A DNA stretch of 64,000 nucleotides from JBHHUI01 sp965248775 (lineage in GTDB: Bacteria; Chloroflexota; Anaerolineae; Anaerolineales; JBHHUI01), in the NCBI GenBank assembly GCA_965248775.1, contig OZ252150.1, positions 2,604,001 through 2,668,000 on the forward strand, written 5' to 3'. This document shows positions 8,539-17,650 of the stretch, one piece after another. Below the pieces are notes generated by a model. It was not told the origin of the DNA. It saw nothing but the letters and a program-made list of their open reading frames with translations, and searched no databases. How positions within the stretch are numbered: the first letter of the stretch is position 1; each line of letters opens with the position of its first letter. The position numbers and the translations under genes were made by a program.

Positions 8539-9537
8539 ATGGAATACCGCTATCTTGGAGCATCGGGTTTGCAAATCTCGGCTCTTTCTTACGGCTCATG
8601 GATCACGATGACGGATCAGATGACCGAAGACGATGCAATGGCCTGCATGCAGATTGCGTATGAAGCGGGCGTCAATTTTTTCGATACATCGGAGAGTTAT
8701 GGTGGGGGTCAGGCTGAGCAGGTACTCGGAAATATTCTTCGACACTCCGGTTGGAAACGAACGGATGTCGTGATCGCAACAAAGTTGTTCTGGGGTGGCG
8801 ATGGCTCCAATGACAAGGGCTTGTCTCGCAAACATATTGTCGAGGGCGCAAGCGCATCCCTCGCGCGCCTGCAAATGGACTATGTGGACCTGATCTACTG
8901 TCACCGCCCGGACTTACATACCCCAATCGAAGAGACTGTACGTGCCATGAATTGGCTACTTGATCAAGGTTTGGTGTTCTACTGGGGAACGAGCGAGTGG
9001 AGCGCAGGCCAGATTATGGAGGCGCATGCCGTCGCCCGGCGTGAGCACCTGGTGCCGCCCTTGATGGAACAACCGCTCTACAACATGTTCGCTCGTGAGC
9101 GGGTCGAGCGCGAATACGCGCGCCTGTATGAGACTGTTGGTCTAGGGCTCACCACCTACAGTCCATTAGCCGGTGGATTGCTTAGCGGTAAATATGCCGA
9201 AGGAATACCGGACGACAGTCGGGCGAGCCTGACCCAGTTTGATTGGCTGCTGCACGACCGCTACCACGGCGAAACTGCGAAGCAGAATATTGAGAAGGTC
9301 AAACAACTCACTCCAATTGCAACAGAACTGGACTGCAGCATGGCGCAACTGGCGCTGGCTTGGTGTCTCAAAAATCCCCAGGTGAGTTCAGTCATCACCG
9401 GCGCCTCCCGTCCGGAGCAGGTCGCCGAAAATATGCAGGCGTTGGACGTACTTGCAAAGCTGGACGATGCTGCGATGGCACGCATCGAAGAAATCCTGAA
9501 GAACAAACCCGACCCCGAGGCTGACTTCCGCGTATAG
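8539..9537 (+). CDS. aldo/keto reductase (Kv-beta-like)
   Basis: 332 residues, complete. The family reduces aldehydes and ketones with NADPH in a TIM barrel. Catalytic positions are visible: Asp in FFDTSESYGGGQAE, Tyr of the same segment, Lys in VVIATKLFWGG and His in DLIYCHRPD. The segments TYSPLAGGLLSGKY and SSVITGASRPEQVAENMQAL match the cofactor-binding C-terminal part of the voltage-gated K-channel beta subunit/YghZ group. A ribosome site CAGGAGG lies about 7 bp before the ATG. It is probably cotranscribed with the MocA-like gene. Confidence 0.9.
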   Translation: MEYRYLGASGLQISALSYGSWITMTDQMTEDDAMACMQIAYEAGVNFFDTSESYGGGQAEQVLGNILRHSGWKRTDVVIATKLFWGGDGSNDKGLSRKHIVEGASASLARLQMDYVDLIYCHRPDLHTPIEETVRAMNWLLDQGLVFYWGTSEWSAGQIMEAHAVARREHLVPPLMEQPLYNMFARERVEREYARLYETVGLGLTTYSPLAGGLLSGKYAEGIPDDSRASLTQFDWLLHDRYHGETAKQNIEKVKQLTPIATELDCSMAQLALAWCLKNPQVSSVITGASRPEQVAENMQALDVLAKLDDAAMARIEEILKNKPDPEADFRV

Positions 9538-9559
9538 GGATGCGCTGACCGACACGCTC

Positions 9560-9673
9560 ATGGACTCTGCCGGCGAGACTGTCGAGCGGGCCCACCTGGA
9601 ACGCGCCGAAGCAATCTTCGCCGAAATAGGCGCAAAGGGGGACCTGACTCAGGCGCACGACGCGTTACAATAA
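9560..9673 (+). pseudogene. C-terminal fragment of a TPR-type protein (uncertain)
   Basis: 37 codons reading MDSAGETVERAHLERAEAIF then AEIGAKGDLTQAHDALQ. The ERAEAIFAEIGAKGDL pattern resembles the C-terminal end of TPR/AAA regulators common in Chloroflexota. No start signal belongs to it. The stop falls inside the palindrome upstream of the RAYT gene, so this is likely a remnant left by that unit. Confidence 0.35.
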
Positions 9674-9704
9674 ACCCGAAAAGTCTCAGAGACCTTTCGG
9701 GTTT
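9672..9704. repeat. REP-like palindrome upstream of RAYT gene
   Basis: An imperfect hairpin with arms AAACCCGAAA and TTTCGGGTTT enclosing GTCTCAGAGACC. A related palindrome (AAACCCTAAAGGTCTT/CAAGACCTTTAGGGT) lies at 10384-10414, directly after the gene, and half a unit (ACCTTTCGGGTTT) occurs inside the gene at 9985-9997. Palindromes flanking a Y1 transposase gene are the usual arrangement of RAYT/REP systems. The hairpin could also act as a terminator for the aldo/keto reductase transcript. Confidence 0.7.
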
Positions 9705-9741
9705 AGGAACGAGATAGACTTATCGGGTTTGGAATATCATC

Positions 9742-10385
9742 ATGACAACGCCAGCCGCGCTCGAATACGACAAGTACTTCCACATCTACAATCGCGGCAA
9801 CAATCGGGAGGACATATTCATTGAGGCGCGCAATTATCGCTACTTCCTGCAGCTCTACGCCCAGCATGTTTCGCCAGTCGCCGATACCTACGCCTACTGT
9901 CTGCTGCGGAATCACTTCCATTTTCTGGTACGGAGGAAGCGGGTAAAGGAGCAGGAGGAGGATTGGAAGAGCATCGACGAGGATACCTTTCGGGTTTCCG
10001 AAACTCGAAAAGATTTTATACCGATGAACCCAGCCATCCATTCGGCAACCTGTTCAACGCCTATACCAAGGCAATCAATAAGGCCTACAACCGGACAGGC
10101 AGCCTCTTCGAGAAACCCTTTGGCCGCATCGAGGTATCTTCAGACGCCCACTTTATCTATCTGGTCACCTACATACACTTGAACCCTCAAAGGCACGCTT
10201 TTGTAGATAACTTTCGTGATTGGTCCTACTCGTCGTATCAGGCGTTCCTTTCGGATGGGGCGACGCGATTGCGACGTGCTGAGGTGTTGAATTGGTTCGA
10301 CGGCGCGCGCCGTTTTGAAGCGTTACATCAGGATGAGATGGATTTTCACCGCATCGTGCCGTTGATAGAAGATGACTTCGTTTAA
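9742..10385 (+). pseudogene. REP-associated tyrosine transposase (RAYT, Y1_Tnp), frameshifted
   Basis: The family cuts and joins single-stranded DNA at REP hairpins using an HUH motif and one Tyr. The 5' frame (from ATG 9742) has YDKYFHIYNRGNNREDIF and the HUH motif in LRNHFHFLVRRKR. The 3' frame (-1 relative) continues HPFGNLFNAYTKAINKAYNR, then TGSLFEKPFGRIEV and TYIHLNPQRHAFVDN, ending at 10385. The switch lies near 10020-10035, shortly after an embedded half palindrome. A single-base indel makes the gene a pseudogene unless it is a sequence error; I see no convincing slippery heptamer. Total length of about 214 residues is normal for RAYT. Confidence 0.85.
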
Positions 10386-10414
10386 ACCCTAAAGGTCTTC
10401 AAGACCTTTAGGGT
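10384..10414. repeat. REP-like palindrome downstream of RAYT gene
   Basis: A near-perfect inverted repeat, AAACCCTAAAGGTCTT followed by CAAGACCTTTAGGGT, overlapping the stop region of the RAYT gene. It is the sister of the palindrome at 9672-9704 and may be the transposase's cognate site or a bidirectional terminator. Confidence 0.7.
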
Positions 10415-10417
10415 ACG

Positions 10418-10474
10418 GCCGAGATCGGTGGGGAGATTTACGGCTGGGTCAGTGAGGGGTTTGTTCAGCTGTAA
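10418..10474 (+). pseudogene. short C-terminal coding remnant
   Basis: 18 codons ending at TAA 472-474 read AEIGGEIYGWVSEGFVQL. The IYGW(F)xEGF pattern resembles the extreme C-terminus of AAA/TPR adenylate-cyclase-associated ATPases. With the fragment at 9560-9673 it suggests that the RAYT unit landed in, or next to, a now lost TPR gene. The rest of 10475-10625 shows nothing recognisable. Confidence 0.25.
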
Positions 10475-10625
10475 TTGAAAGAAGCCATGGCGCTACCAAT
10501 TCCTGGTTGTGCATTCGGATTGGATTGCGTCAGACGGGCGTGGGCAGAATCACAATGGCGCCGGGGAAGACATGCTTCTGTCCATCAGGCAAACAGCTGC
10601 TTCTCCCAACGGGAAATCCCACAAT

Positions 10626-11435
10626 TTAGCGCAGTCCAGCAAACAAGTCATCTTCCACTGCACGCCCGCCATTGACCGTGCTGTAGACGCGCAGATAGCC
10701 GTCGCGGCCCCACAGTTTGCGATGTTGTTCCTCTGAGAGCTGGGCAAGTTGTTCATATTGCGGCAACTGACTGGCATGGTACGAGATGGCCTTCCAGACT
10801 GTGGGCCAGTAGCTGGCAGTGTTGATGCGTGCGGTCGGGGCCCATTCCTCCCAGCCCACAAACGTGCGCGCTACTCCGTCGACTTGCATGACGATGTCTC
10901 CGAAGACGGCCTGATAAACGCGTTGCTCGGAATGGGTCCACACGCGATAGTAGAACTTGGGGACACGATAGGCTGCAGCGCTATCCGGCAAATACGCGGC
11001 ATCTGCTGCCGAGATGAGCGCCGCGGCGGTTAACTGGCTGATGGCAATGTGATCCGGATGCCCGTACCCGCCCTCCGGTCCGAACGTGACGATGACATGC
11101 GGACGCACGCGGCGGACGTGGGCGACGAGCTGCATGACGACCTCTGCAGGATTAGCCTGGTCCAGGTCGCCATCCAGATAGCCCAAGAATGTAAGTTCGT
11201 GTACGCCCAGAATCCGGATAGCTGCTTTTAGTTCTGCCTCACGCAGGCGTCCGAGGGCTTCGAGGCCGGGATTCTCCTCCGGCGCTCCCTGCCAGCCGCG
11301 CTCCCCGCGCGTGGCCGTAATCACATATGTCTCAACGCCTTCCGCAGCGCAGCGAGCCAGTGTCCCACCGATCCCAAGCGATTCGTCGTCCGGATGGGCC
11401 AGGATGGCCATGAGACGGAATGGTTCGGTCGTCAT
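10626..11435 (-). CDS. PIG-L/LmbE-family deacetylase
   Basis: 269 residues. The family is Zn-dependent and removes N-acetyl groups from sugars, for example in mycothiol, bacillithiol or GPI-type glycolipid pathways. The zinc signature is AILAHPDDESLGIGGTLAR near the N-terminus, with a second motif GYGHPDHIAISQ. The start ATG (11433-11435) overlaps the stop of the upstream regulator gene in an ATGA pair, so the two are translationally coupled. The substrate is unknown. A second, distinct PIG-L gene lies at 34606-35379. Confidence 0.9.
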   Translation of the reverse strand: MTTEPFRLMAILAHPDDESLGIGGTLARCAAEGVETYVITATRGERGWQGAPEENPGLEALGRLREAELKAAIRILGVHELTFLGYLDGDLDQANPAEVVMQLVAHVRRVRPHVIVTFGPEGGYGHPDHIAISQLTAAALISAADAAYLPDSAAAYRVPKFYYRVWTHSEQRVYQAVFGDIVMQVDGVARTFVGWEEWAPTARINTASYWPTVWKAISYHASQLPQYEQLAQLSEEQHRKLWGRDGYLRVYSTVNGGRAVEDDLFAGLR

Positions 11436-14400
11436 TGGGTGTCGATCACCTCCTGCGCGCCTGCCACGAAGATTTCGCGCAGGTCTTTGTCCGCGACGGT
11501 TTCCGCAACAGTTGCGACAATCTGGCGCGCGGCTGCGTGTTCAGCTACGGCTTCGGGTTTGCGATCGGTCTCAGCGTACAAACGTCCCAGCTTAGCATGC
11601 ATGCGCCAGCGCAGCATCTGCTCGCCGGTTTGTTTGGTGTGTGCGATGGCCTCCTGCAGGAGCATGATGGCTTCTGCAGTGCGCGCCAGATCGGCCAGGG
11701 CCTGCGCCTTAAGCTGCCAGATCGAGGGGATAATGCGGCCAGGTTCGTACCCGGCCGCCGATGCCAACAGTACATCGCCGATGTCCAAGGTCGCCGCCGG
11801 CCGGCCCTGCGCCAGCGCCAACAAGCCGCGCGCCTGCAGCAGCATTCGCTGTCCTATCGTCATCTCAGGATTATTCGGCGTGCTCACAACATCCAGCACA
11901 GACTCGGCGTCTGATATATTTCCCTCCATCAGAAACGCCCATGCCTGCGCGGCCAACGTCACATTGATAAAGTGATGTGAGTCAACTTCGCGTGCCAATA
12001 CAAGGGCCTGATTTGCATGTTGCAGCGCCTGATGCACTGCAAGCAGGTCGAGGTGTATGTGCACAAGTACATCCTGCGCGGCCGCCATCCACTGGCGATG
12101 ATTGATCTCCTCCGCAATGCGCAGCCCGGCCTGCGCCGCGTCGAGTGCTTCTCCCATCCGGCCGCCCCCCCCCCAATAAATGCGCCCGCGACCAACGGGC
12201 GTACGACTCGCCCGCTCGCCAACCAATTTCGATCGAAATCGTGATGGCTTCGTCCACTTGTTGGAGCGCCTCTTTAAAGGAAAATACGGAAATGAGTGTT
12301 TGCATTTCGTAACCAGGACTAACCTGGGAAATGGTGGCCAGACTTGAGACCAGGCCGTTTCTGTCGCCCAATTCTCGGTAGAGGTCAATGGCACGCTTGA
12401 AAAAGTCAGCGCCGGCAATCGTGTCCGCCCCTAGCACGGTGGCCATGCCCAGCAGGTCGAGCGTATCGGCCAGCCCCGGCCGGTCGTCGAGACCTTCAAA
12501 TATCTCCAGCGCCTCCTCATGGTAGGCGATGCCTTCATTCGGCCGTTCGGCATTCGCGTACCAGTTGCCCAGGCGGTTCAGGCTGCGTCCAAGCGCCGGC
12601 GGATCGTCCAGCCGGCGCGCCAGGGCAATCGCGCCCTCGAAATATTCACCCGTGCGGGAGTAATCGCGTGCCGCCCAGAGTTTGCCCAGGTCGAGCGAGG
12701 CACGCCATTGGGAGCGCAGGTCGCCGGCCGGCTCGGCAAGCTGCAGCGCCGCCTCATAGTCTGCGCGCGCCGCTTCAAATCCGCCGAGTGTTTCGTGTGC
12801 CAGTCCGCGCCTCCGGTGGAGCGGTACACGCGCTGCCGCATCGACCTCCAGTTGCACCGTTTCTTCAAGAGCATTCGTGTAATGCACGATGGCCTCAGCG
12901 AGCGCATACATCGCTTCAGCGCGCTGCCCCGCTTGTTGAAAGTATGTTTGCGCTCGCTCGTGCTCGCCGGCGGCAGCATAATGCCGAGCCAATCGCAGTA
13001 TTGGCGCGTCTGGTTTGCCGCTGTATAGCTGCTCTAATGCCGTCGCTACCTCGCTATGCAGAAGTCGCCGCTCGCCCGCACTCAATCGGTTGTAGAGATA
13101 GTCTTGAAACAGTATGTGCGAAAACCGAAAGCGTGACAGACGTTGCTCTTCGTCCGCTTCGTCTTCGTGCTCGCGCACAAGGCGGTGATGCGTCCCCAAC
13201 TCTCGCGAGAGCTGCTGCAGTACCGCGCGCACCTCCAGTTTTTGTACCCGTGCGACGACCTGCGCTGTGAATAACTCGCCCTCAATGCTGGCTACCTCCA
13301 ATATGTCCATCAGGGCCGGTTCCAGCCGGCCGATGCGCTGTTCGATCACGGCCTCCACCCGCACTGGCAAGGCTTCCCAATCCAGTCTGTCTGCCGCCAC
13401 CCAACGCGTAGCCTCATCCTGGATCAGATCACCACGCTCCTGCATGTCGCGCAGCATCTCAACGGTGAACAGGGGATGCCCTTGCGTGCGCTCGAACAAT
13501 GCAGTCCGGAACAACTCTCCTAGTTGATTGGGCTCACGATCCAGCAACTCGTCGACAAAGCCGCGACCCGCCTCGCTCCCAACTTCTCCCAGTTTCAGCT
13601 GGATGTCTCCATACTGGCTCTTGAATTCATTTACCAACGCCAGGAGCGGATGCTGTTGTGCAGTGCTCCTTGTGTTCACCAACGCTACCTCGCTGGGCCG
13701 ATACGCGCCCAGGATCATGATGCGGCTACCGGCAAGCCTGCGCCCAAGATGGAACAACAAATCGATGGATGCGCCGTCGGCCCATTGCAGATCGTCCAGT
13801 AGCAACAACATGGGCTGTTGCATGGCCAGCGTGCGCAACACTTGTGTGTACTGTTCGAATATCTGACGCTGTTCCAATTCCTTTGGCGCTGAGCGCTCTT
13901 GTTCCGCCAGACGTAGCAAGCGTGCCAGCCAATCGAGGCCGGTTGGTGCGGCGGCGGCCGCGCGCTTTGCCAGGTTCGCAGCCGACACAAACACGCCGTT
14001 CAGGTCCGGACCATGGTCGAGGAGCGCCTGCACAGTGTGCGGCATCAGGTTCCACAACCGGATGGCGTGCTCGCGGGAGATGGCGCCGGCAGCCCAACGC
14101 GGCTCCACGTCCCCGCTGAGCATACCTAGAATGTCACGGAATGGCAGGTAGGGATCGCCGGCGCCGCTGAAAGCATTGCAACTGCCCGAGGCCACGATCA
14201 GGTTGGCGTGTGCGTCCTGCGCACGGTGGGTCATCTCGCTGAGCAGATACGTCTTACCCTGGCCGGCCTCTCCAGTTACGAAAGCGATACAACCTTGCCT
14301 GTCCAGTGCCGCGCCGAGATACTCTTGCAGTTTCTGTAGCTCAGGTTCGCGGGCGACAAACTCGGGTTTCTCTGCAATGTCTGCTGTGCTTTGCTGGAGG

Positions 14401-14693
14401 AAAGCGGGTGGTGCGGCGGCCGGCTCTTGAGGTAGGGCCAAGCGGTCGATGGCCAGTTCGCCGCGCGCAGAGCGTATGAATATGGCGCGTTGCTCAGAGG
14501 CAATATTCAGACATTCAGCCAGGCGCTCGGCCATCTGCTGGGAGGGACGCCGCTCATCAGTCTCGATTTTTCTGATGGTCACCATGGCGCGGCCGACTTG
14601 GGACGCCAGAACTTTCTGCGTCAGGTCGAGCGCGACGCGGCGTCGCCGTACCCAATAGCCGAAAGACGCTGTGTAATCGAGTTCCGTTTCCAA
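11432..14693 (-). pseudogene. XRE-HTH / AAA ATPase / TPR regulator, frameshifted at a poly-C tract
   Basis: An approximately 1085-residue regulator. Residues 1-75 form an XRE helix-turn-helix (TQKVLASQVGRAMVTIRKIE). An AAA_16-type ATPase follows, with Walker A in VTGEAGQGKTYLLSEM and a Walker-B-like LLLLDDLQWADG, and then many TPR-like helices (for example AYHEEALEIFEGLDDRPGL). The first frame carries to RAHLLGGG; the continuation GRMGEALDAAQAGLRIAEEI lies in another frame down to the stop at 11432. The switch falls on a run of ten C (12165-12174, G on the coding strand), so either a one-base length change or a sequencing error is likely. It overlaps the PIG-L start by four bases. Such proteins act as ligand-responsive transcription factors. 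Confidence 0.85.
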
Positions 14694-14799
14694 CTCCCTT
14701 TTCCCTTCTGTATCACTATTGTAACCATTAACAATACCTGCACGCCACCGACATTTGCCATAATGCTCCCATCTAAGCTATGTCACAAGGAGGCATAAA

Positions 14800-15132
14800 A
14801 TGACCACAATGATCGCCACGAACGGTACAGCTGCAGAATTGGAAAAGCTCATCCCACTGAGCGGAGTGAAACCAGACGTCTTTGAAGCATATGTCGCCTT
14901 TGACGCGGCGGCGATGGCGGACGGTGCAATCCCCAAGAAAACCAAAGAACTGATTGCCGTTGCTGTCGCGCTGGCTACTCAATGCCCATATTGTCTGACT
15001 GTCCACAGCGACTATGCGCGTCAAGCCGGTGCAACAGAAGAGGAATTAGCAGAAGCATCTTTTATCTCAATGACGATGCGCGCTGGTGCCGCTCTCATGC
15101 ACAGCGCCAATAAAGTCATCACTGAGGGATGA
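14800..15132 (+). CDS. carboxymuconolactone decarboxylase (CMD/AhpD-like) family protein
   Basis: 110 residues with the AhpD-like core KTKELIAVAVALATQCPYCL and TVHSDYARQAGATEEEL. The CPYC pair and downstream His (CxxCxxxH) are the peroxidase/relay residues of the family. An AAGGAGG ribosome site precedes the ATG. The gene is divergent from the XRE-AAA-TPR regulator with about 106 bp between them, so it may be a target of that regulator (inference). Its last codons (ITEG-stop) lie inside a repeat shared with the next gene's end. Confidence 0.88.
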   Translation: MTTMIATNGTAAELEKLIPLSGVKPDVFEAYVAFDAAAMADGAIPKKTKELIAVAVALATQCPYCLTVHSDYARQAGATEEELAEASFISMTMRAGAALMHSANKVITEG

Positions 15133-15222
15133 GGGCTCCTGTCTTCAGGATTTCAAAGAAGGTACGCCAAAACGCCCTGGTTGAACAGACCAGGGTATAA
15201 AGACAATAGTAATTAGTACTTC
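15118..15222 (+). repeat. direct repeat, copy A (gene end plus downstream spacer)
   Basis: The segment begins in the last codons of the CMD gene (ATCACTGAGGGATGA) and runs through CAGGATTTCAAAGAAGG, CGCCAAAACGCCC and AAAGACAATAGTAATTAG to about 15222. An equivalent segment with scattered substitutions and small indels ends the next gene (15628-15735). As a result both unrelated proteins end in the same residues, I-T-E-G. It contains no clear Rho-independent terminator. Confidence 0.8.
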
Positions 15223-15327
15223 ACGAGACGATTTGGGGTATGGCTTAACTTAACGATTGTTTATACGATGCCTCTGCCATTTCTCCTTCCGACGATTAGT
15301 GTCAGAGGCACAATGAAAGGAGAAACT

Positions 15328-15642
15328 ATGATCACAGGAGTCGTCCAAATTAATATTTCTACTCCGGTTACCCTCGAGAAGGCGACCGGTCTATTTGGTG
15401 ATGTGGCGCAAAACTATCGCGAAACCCCAGGGCTGATCCGCAAGTATTTTCTGCTATCCGAGGACGGTAGCACTATCGGTGGTGCCTATCTCTGGGAATC
15501 TCGAGAAGAAGCAGAACAGCTCTACAGTGCGGAATGGCGTCAGGCTATTACGAATAAGTATGGCACCGAACCTTCGGTTACTTACTTCGCGAGTCCAGTG
15601 ATTGTCGATAATCTGGCAGGCAGTATCATCACTGAGGGATGA
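15328..15642 (+). CDS. YdhR-like / antibiotic-biosynthesis-monooxygenase-fold protein
   Basis: 104 residues from ATG 15328, preferred over ATG 15268 because AAAGGAG sits 7 bp upstream and the family fold begins at MITGVVQINISTPVTLEKA. The features ETPGLIRKYFLLSEDG, GGAYLWESREEAEQLY and the C-terminal YGTEPSVTYFASPVIVDN fit YdhR-type dimeric alpha-beta barrels, putative monooxygenases. Function is not established for the family. It lies between two copies of a direct repeat and is transcribed with its neighbours. Confidence 0.8.
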   Translation: MITGVVQINISTPVTLEKATGLFGDVAQNYRETPGLIRKYFLLSEDGSTIGGAYLWESREEAEQLYSAEWRQAITNKYGTEPSVTYFASPVIVDNLAGSIITEG

Positions 15643-15735
15643 AGCCTCGTAGCTTTCAGGATTTCAAGGAAAGGTGCGCCAAAACGCCCATGTTGAACAA
15701 ACCAGGGCGTAAAGACAATAGTAATTAGCGCTTCA
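15628..15735 (+). repeat. direct repeat, copy B
   Basis: Homologous to 15118-15222. It covers the last codons of the YdhR-like gene (ITEG-stop) and roughly 90 bp downstream, including CAGGATTTCAAGGAAAGG, CGCCAAAACGCCC and AAAGACAATAGTAATTAG. The spacing between copies is about 510 bp, one gene length. Confidence 0.8.
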
Positions 15736-15856
15736 ATATAGGGCGACCCATCTCGTACAAGTACCAAAAGGTGACACGGGCGATGAGCCAGATAATGCGC
15801 TATTCTGATGATCAGGTGCAAAATATAATCTACTTGGCTAATAAAGGAGTATGTCA

Positions 15857-16345
15857 ATGAGTACTAGCGAAAGAGATGACAGCATGGATAGAGCTGCCGT
15901 ACGAAGTCAACCGCCTCTGTATTACCTACTTACTCTTGGGGTAGGTCTTGCAATCCACTACTGGGTGTGGCCCCTACCACTGGCCATTCCAACAACCCTG
16001 AGAATCACGTTGGGGATCTTTATCGGGGTCTCAGGTCTGGGAATCTTCGTGCTCGCCGCGGCCCAGCAGAAACAAACTGGGAATGATCCGAATCCCCACA
16101 GCCCTACGGTCTCGATCATCACCAGCGGGCCGTACTCCTTTTCCCGCAACCCAATCTATCTTGGTGTTGCTCTGCTTCAAGCGGGGATCGCGTTGTGGCT
16201 AGGTTCCGTCTGGGTCCTGGCTTCGGTGCTCCTGGCGTTGGTCTTGGTGAACTTCCTGGCAATCCGGCCTGAGGAAACGTACCTGGAACGCAAGTTCGGG
16301 GACGCGTATCTCCAATACAAAGGGTCGGTAAGACGCTGGATTTAG
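15857..16345 (+). CDS. isoprenylcysteine carboxyl methyltransferase-like membrane protein
   Basis: About 162 residues. I choose ATG 15857 over 15851 because AAAGGAG at 15843-15849 is then correctly spaced. There are four or five hydrophobic segments (LYYLLTLGVGLAIHYWV; ITLGIFIGVSGLGIFVL; YLGVALLQAGIALWL; WVLASVLLALVLVNFLAI). The ICMT/PEMT motif appears as GPYSFSRNPIYLG and RPEETYLERKFGDAYLQY, which bind S-adenosylmethionine in the family. It probably methylates a small lipid or thiol at the membrane; the substrate is unknown. Confidence 0.85.
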   Translation: MSTSERDDSMDRAAVRSQPPLYYLLTLGVGLAIHYWVWPLPLAIPTTLRITLGIFIGVSGLGIFVLAAAQQKQTGNDPNPHSPTVSIITSGPYSFSRNPIYLGVALLQAGIALWLGSVWVLASVLLALVLVNFLAIRPEETYLERKFGDAYLQYKGSVRRWI

Positions 16346-16427
16346 CAAGCTATCGGGGACCACATCCGCCACGCCATGTGAGGGCTCTTCATTGTGGAGG
16401 AGCAGACATCACAAAGGATACAACGTG

Positions 16428-16463
16428 GCCTAACAATGCCATTCGAGCGGAATTGGAAAGCAC
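16428..16463 (+). other. attC-like half site (weak)
   Basis: GCCTAACAATGCCATTCGAG at 16428 follows the RYYYAAC consensus plus the spacer typical of the left half of integron attC sites. No matching GTTRRRY right half is found before the next gene's ribosome site. Recorded because a fuller candidate follows the next gene. Confidence 0.25.
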
Positions 16464-16493
16464 GATTTTTATTCTAATCTAAAGGAGGTAATC

Positions 16494-17570
16494 GTGAGTG
16501 CGATAGAAGAACAGACGGTGAGCCAGGAGACACTTGAAGCCTACGCCGAGATGGTCATGGACATTAAGACAGGCGAACTGGTTTCGTTGATCGTGTATTT
16601 CGGAGATCGATTGGGGTTGTACGAGGCGCTGCTTGCTGCAGGCCCAATTACAGCGAACCAATTAGCAGAGCGCGTTGATCTCAATGAGCGCTGGCTTCTC
16701 GAGTGGCTGCGAGGACAAGCAAGCGCAGGGTTGCTGGCCTATCAAGGAGAGGATCGGTTCGAGCTAACGTCTGAAGCCGGAGTCGTCCTCACTGATGAAA
16801 CAAGCCCTATGTATCTCGCTGGGATGTTTGGCGAACCCACACCACCACACGTGGTGGAACGATTAGCTCAAGCCTTTCGCACTGGGATTGGGATGAGTTG
16901 GGATGATCATGGACCGAATGTGGCCCGGTCGGTGGAGCGCATGACAGGATCAGTCCATGCAAAGTTGCCCAACATTCTCGATAAGGTTGAGGGCCTCACG
17001 TCAAAGCTTAATGCAGGTGTCCGGGTGTCCGACATTGGCTGCGGGTCGGGAACGGCCTTAGAGGTATTAGCAAAGGCATACCCAAACTCGGAGTTTGTGG
17101 GCTATGACCCATCGCCAGTGGCGATTGACCGAGCTCGGGTCAAAGCCAAGCAGGCGGGTTTGTCAAACATTACGTTTGAGATTGCTAGAGGTGAGAGCCT
17201 ACCTGCGGAGCCGACGTATGATCTGACCCTGACCTTGGATTGCATGCATGATATGACATACCCGGTCGAAGTGACCCGAGCTATTCGCCAGACAATCAAA
17301 TCGGACGGTGTTTGGATCGTCAAGGATATCAAGTGTTCAGACAAATTTGAAGAAAATCTTGAGAATCCACTTGGCGCGACGTTTTATGGCTTCTCCATGC
17401 TTTATTGTATGTCCTCGGCCTTATCAGAGCCGGGAGGAGCGGGCCTGGGAACCTTAGGATTCACTCCCAATATAGCGAAGGAGATAACAGAGGCCGGTGG
17501 ATTTACACAGTTTCGGCAAATCGATTTCGATGAAGATCCATTCAATAACTTCTATGAAGTCCGTCCGTAG
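16494..17570 (+). CDS. SAM-dependent methyltransferase with N-terminal winged helix
   Basis: 358 residues, GTG start with AAAGGAGG directly upstream. Residues about 20-100 form the winged-helix/dimerisation region seen in O-methyltransferase-type enzymes (DRLGLYEALLAAGPITANQL, ERVDLNERWLLEWLRG). The class I fold follows, with motif I VSDIGCGSGTALEVLAKAYP and an acidic residue at the end of strand 2 (FVGYDPSPVAIDRAR). Family members include bacterial small-molecule methyltransferases of uncertain substrate. Downstream is a 190-bp spacer with an attC-like palindrome. Confidence 0.88.
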   Translation: MSAIEEQTVSQETLEAYAEMVMDIKTGELVSLIVYFGDRLGLYEALLAAGPITANQLAERVDLNERWLLEWLRGQASAGLLAYQGEDRFELTSEAGVVLTDETSPMYLAGMFGEPTPPHVVERLAQAFRTGIGMSWDDHGPNVARSVERMTGSVHAKLPNILDKVEGLTSKLNAGVRVSDIGCGSGTALEVLAKAYPNSEFVGYDPSPVAIDRARVKAKQAGLSNITFEIARGESLPAEPTYDLTLTLDCMHDMTYPVEVTRAIRQTIKSDGVWIVKDIKCSDKFEENLENPLGATFYGFSMLYCMSSALSEPGGAGLGTLGFTPNIAKEITEAGGFTQFRQIDFDEDPFNNFYEVRP

Positions 17571-17650
17571 CGGAACCATTTTGGCAATGTCAGGACAACA
17601 CTGCTTATGTGTTTAGACATCCGCTGCGTTTGGATTCCTGCCAAATAACA

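Noticed and set aside
9742..10385. Programmed -1 frameshifting in the RAYT gene
   Set aside because: No canonical slippery heptamer is seen at the frame switch and RAYTs are not known to use frameshifting.
11394..11975. A 193-codon plus-strand open frame antisense to the XRE-AAA-TPR gene, and similar long frames at 12668-13270 and 61164-61637
   Set aside because: They are mirror frames of GC-rich genes with strong family matches on the other strand; none has a recognisable domain or ribosome site.
15118..15735. The direct repeats as integron attC sites
   Set aside because: Neither copy has the RYYYAAC/GTTRRRY box pair or a long inverted structure; only 17651-17779 does.
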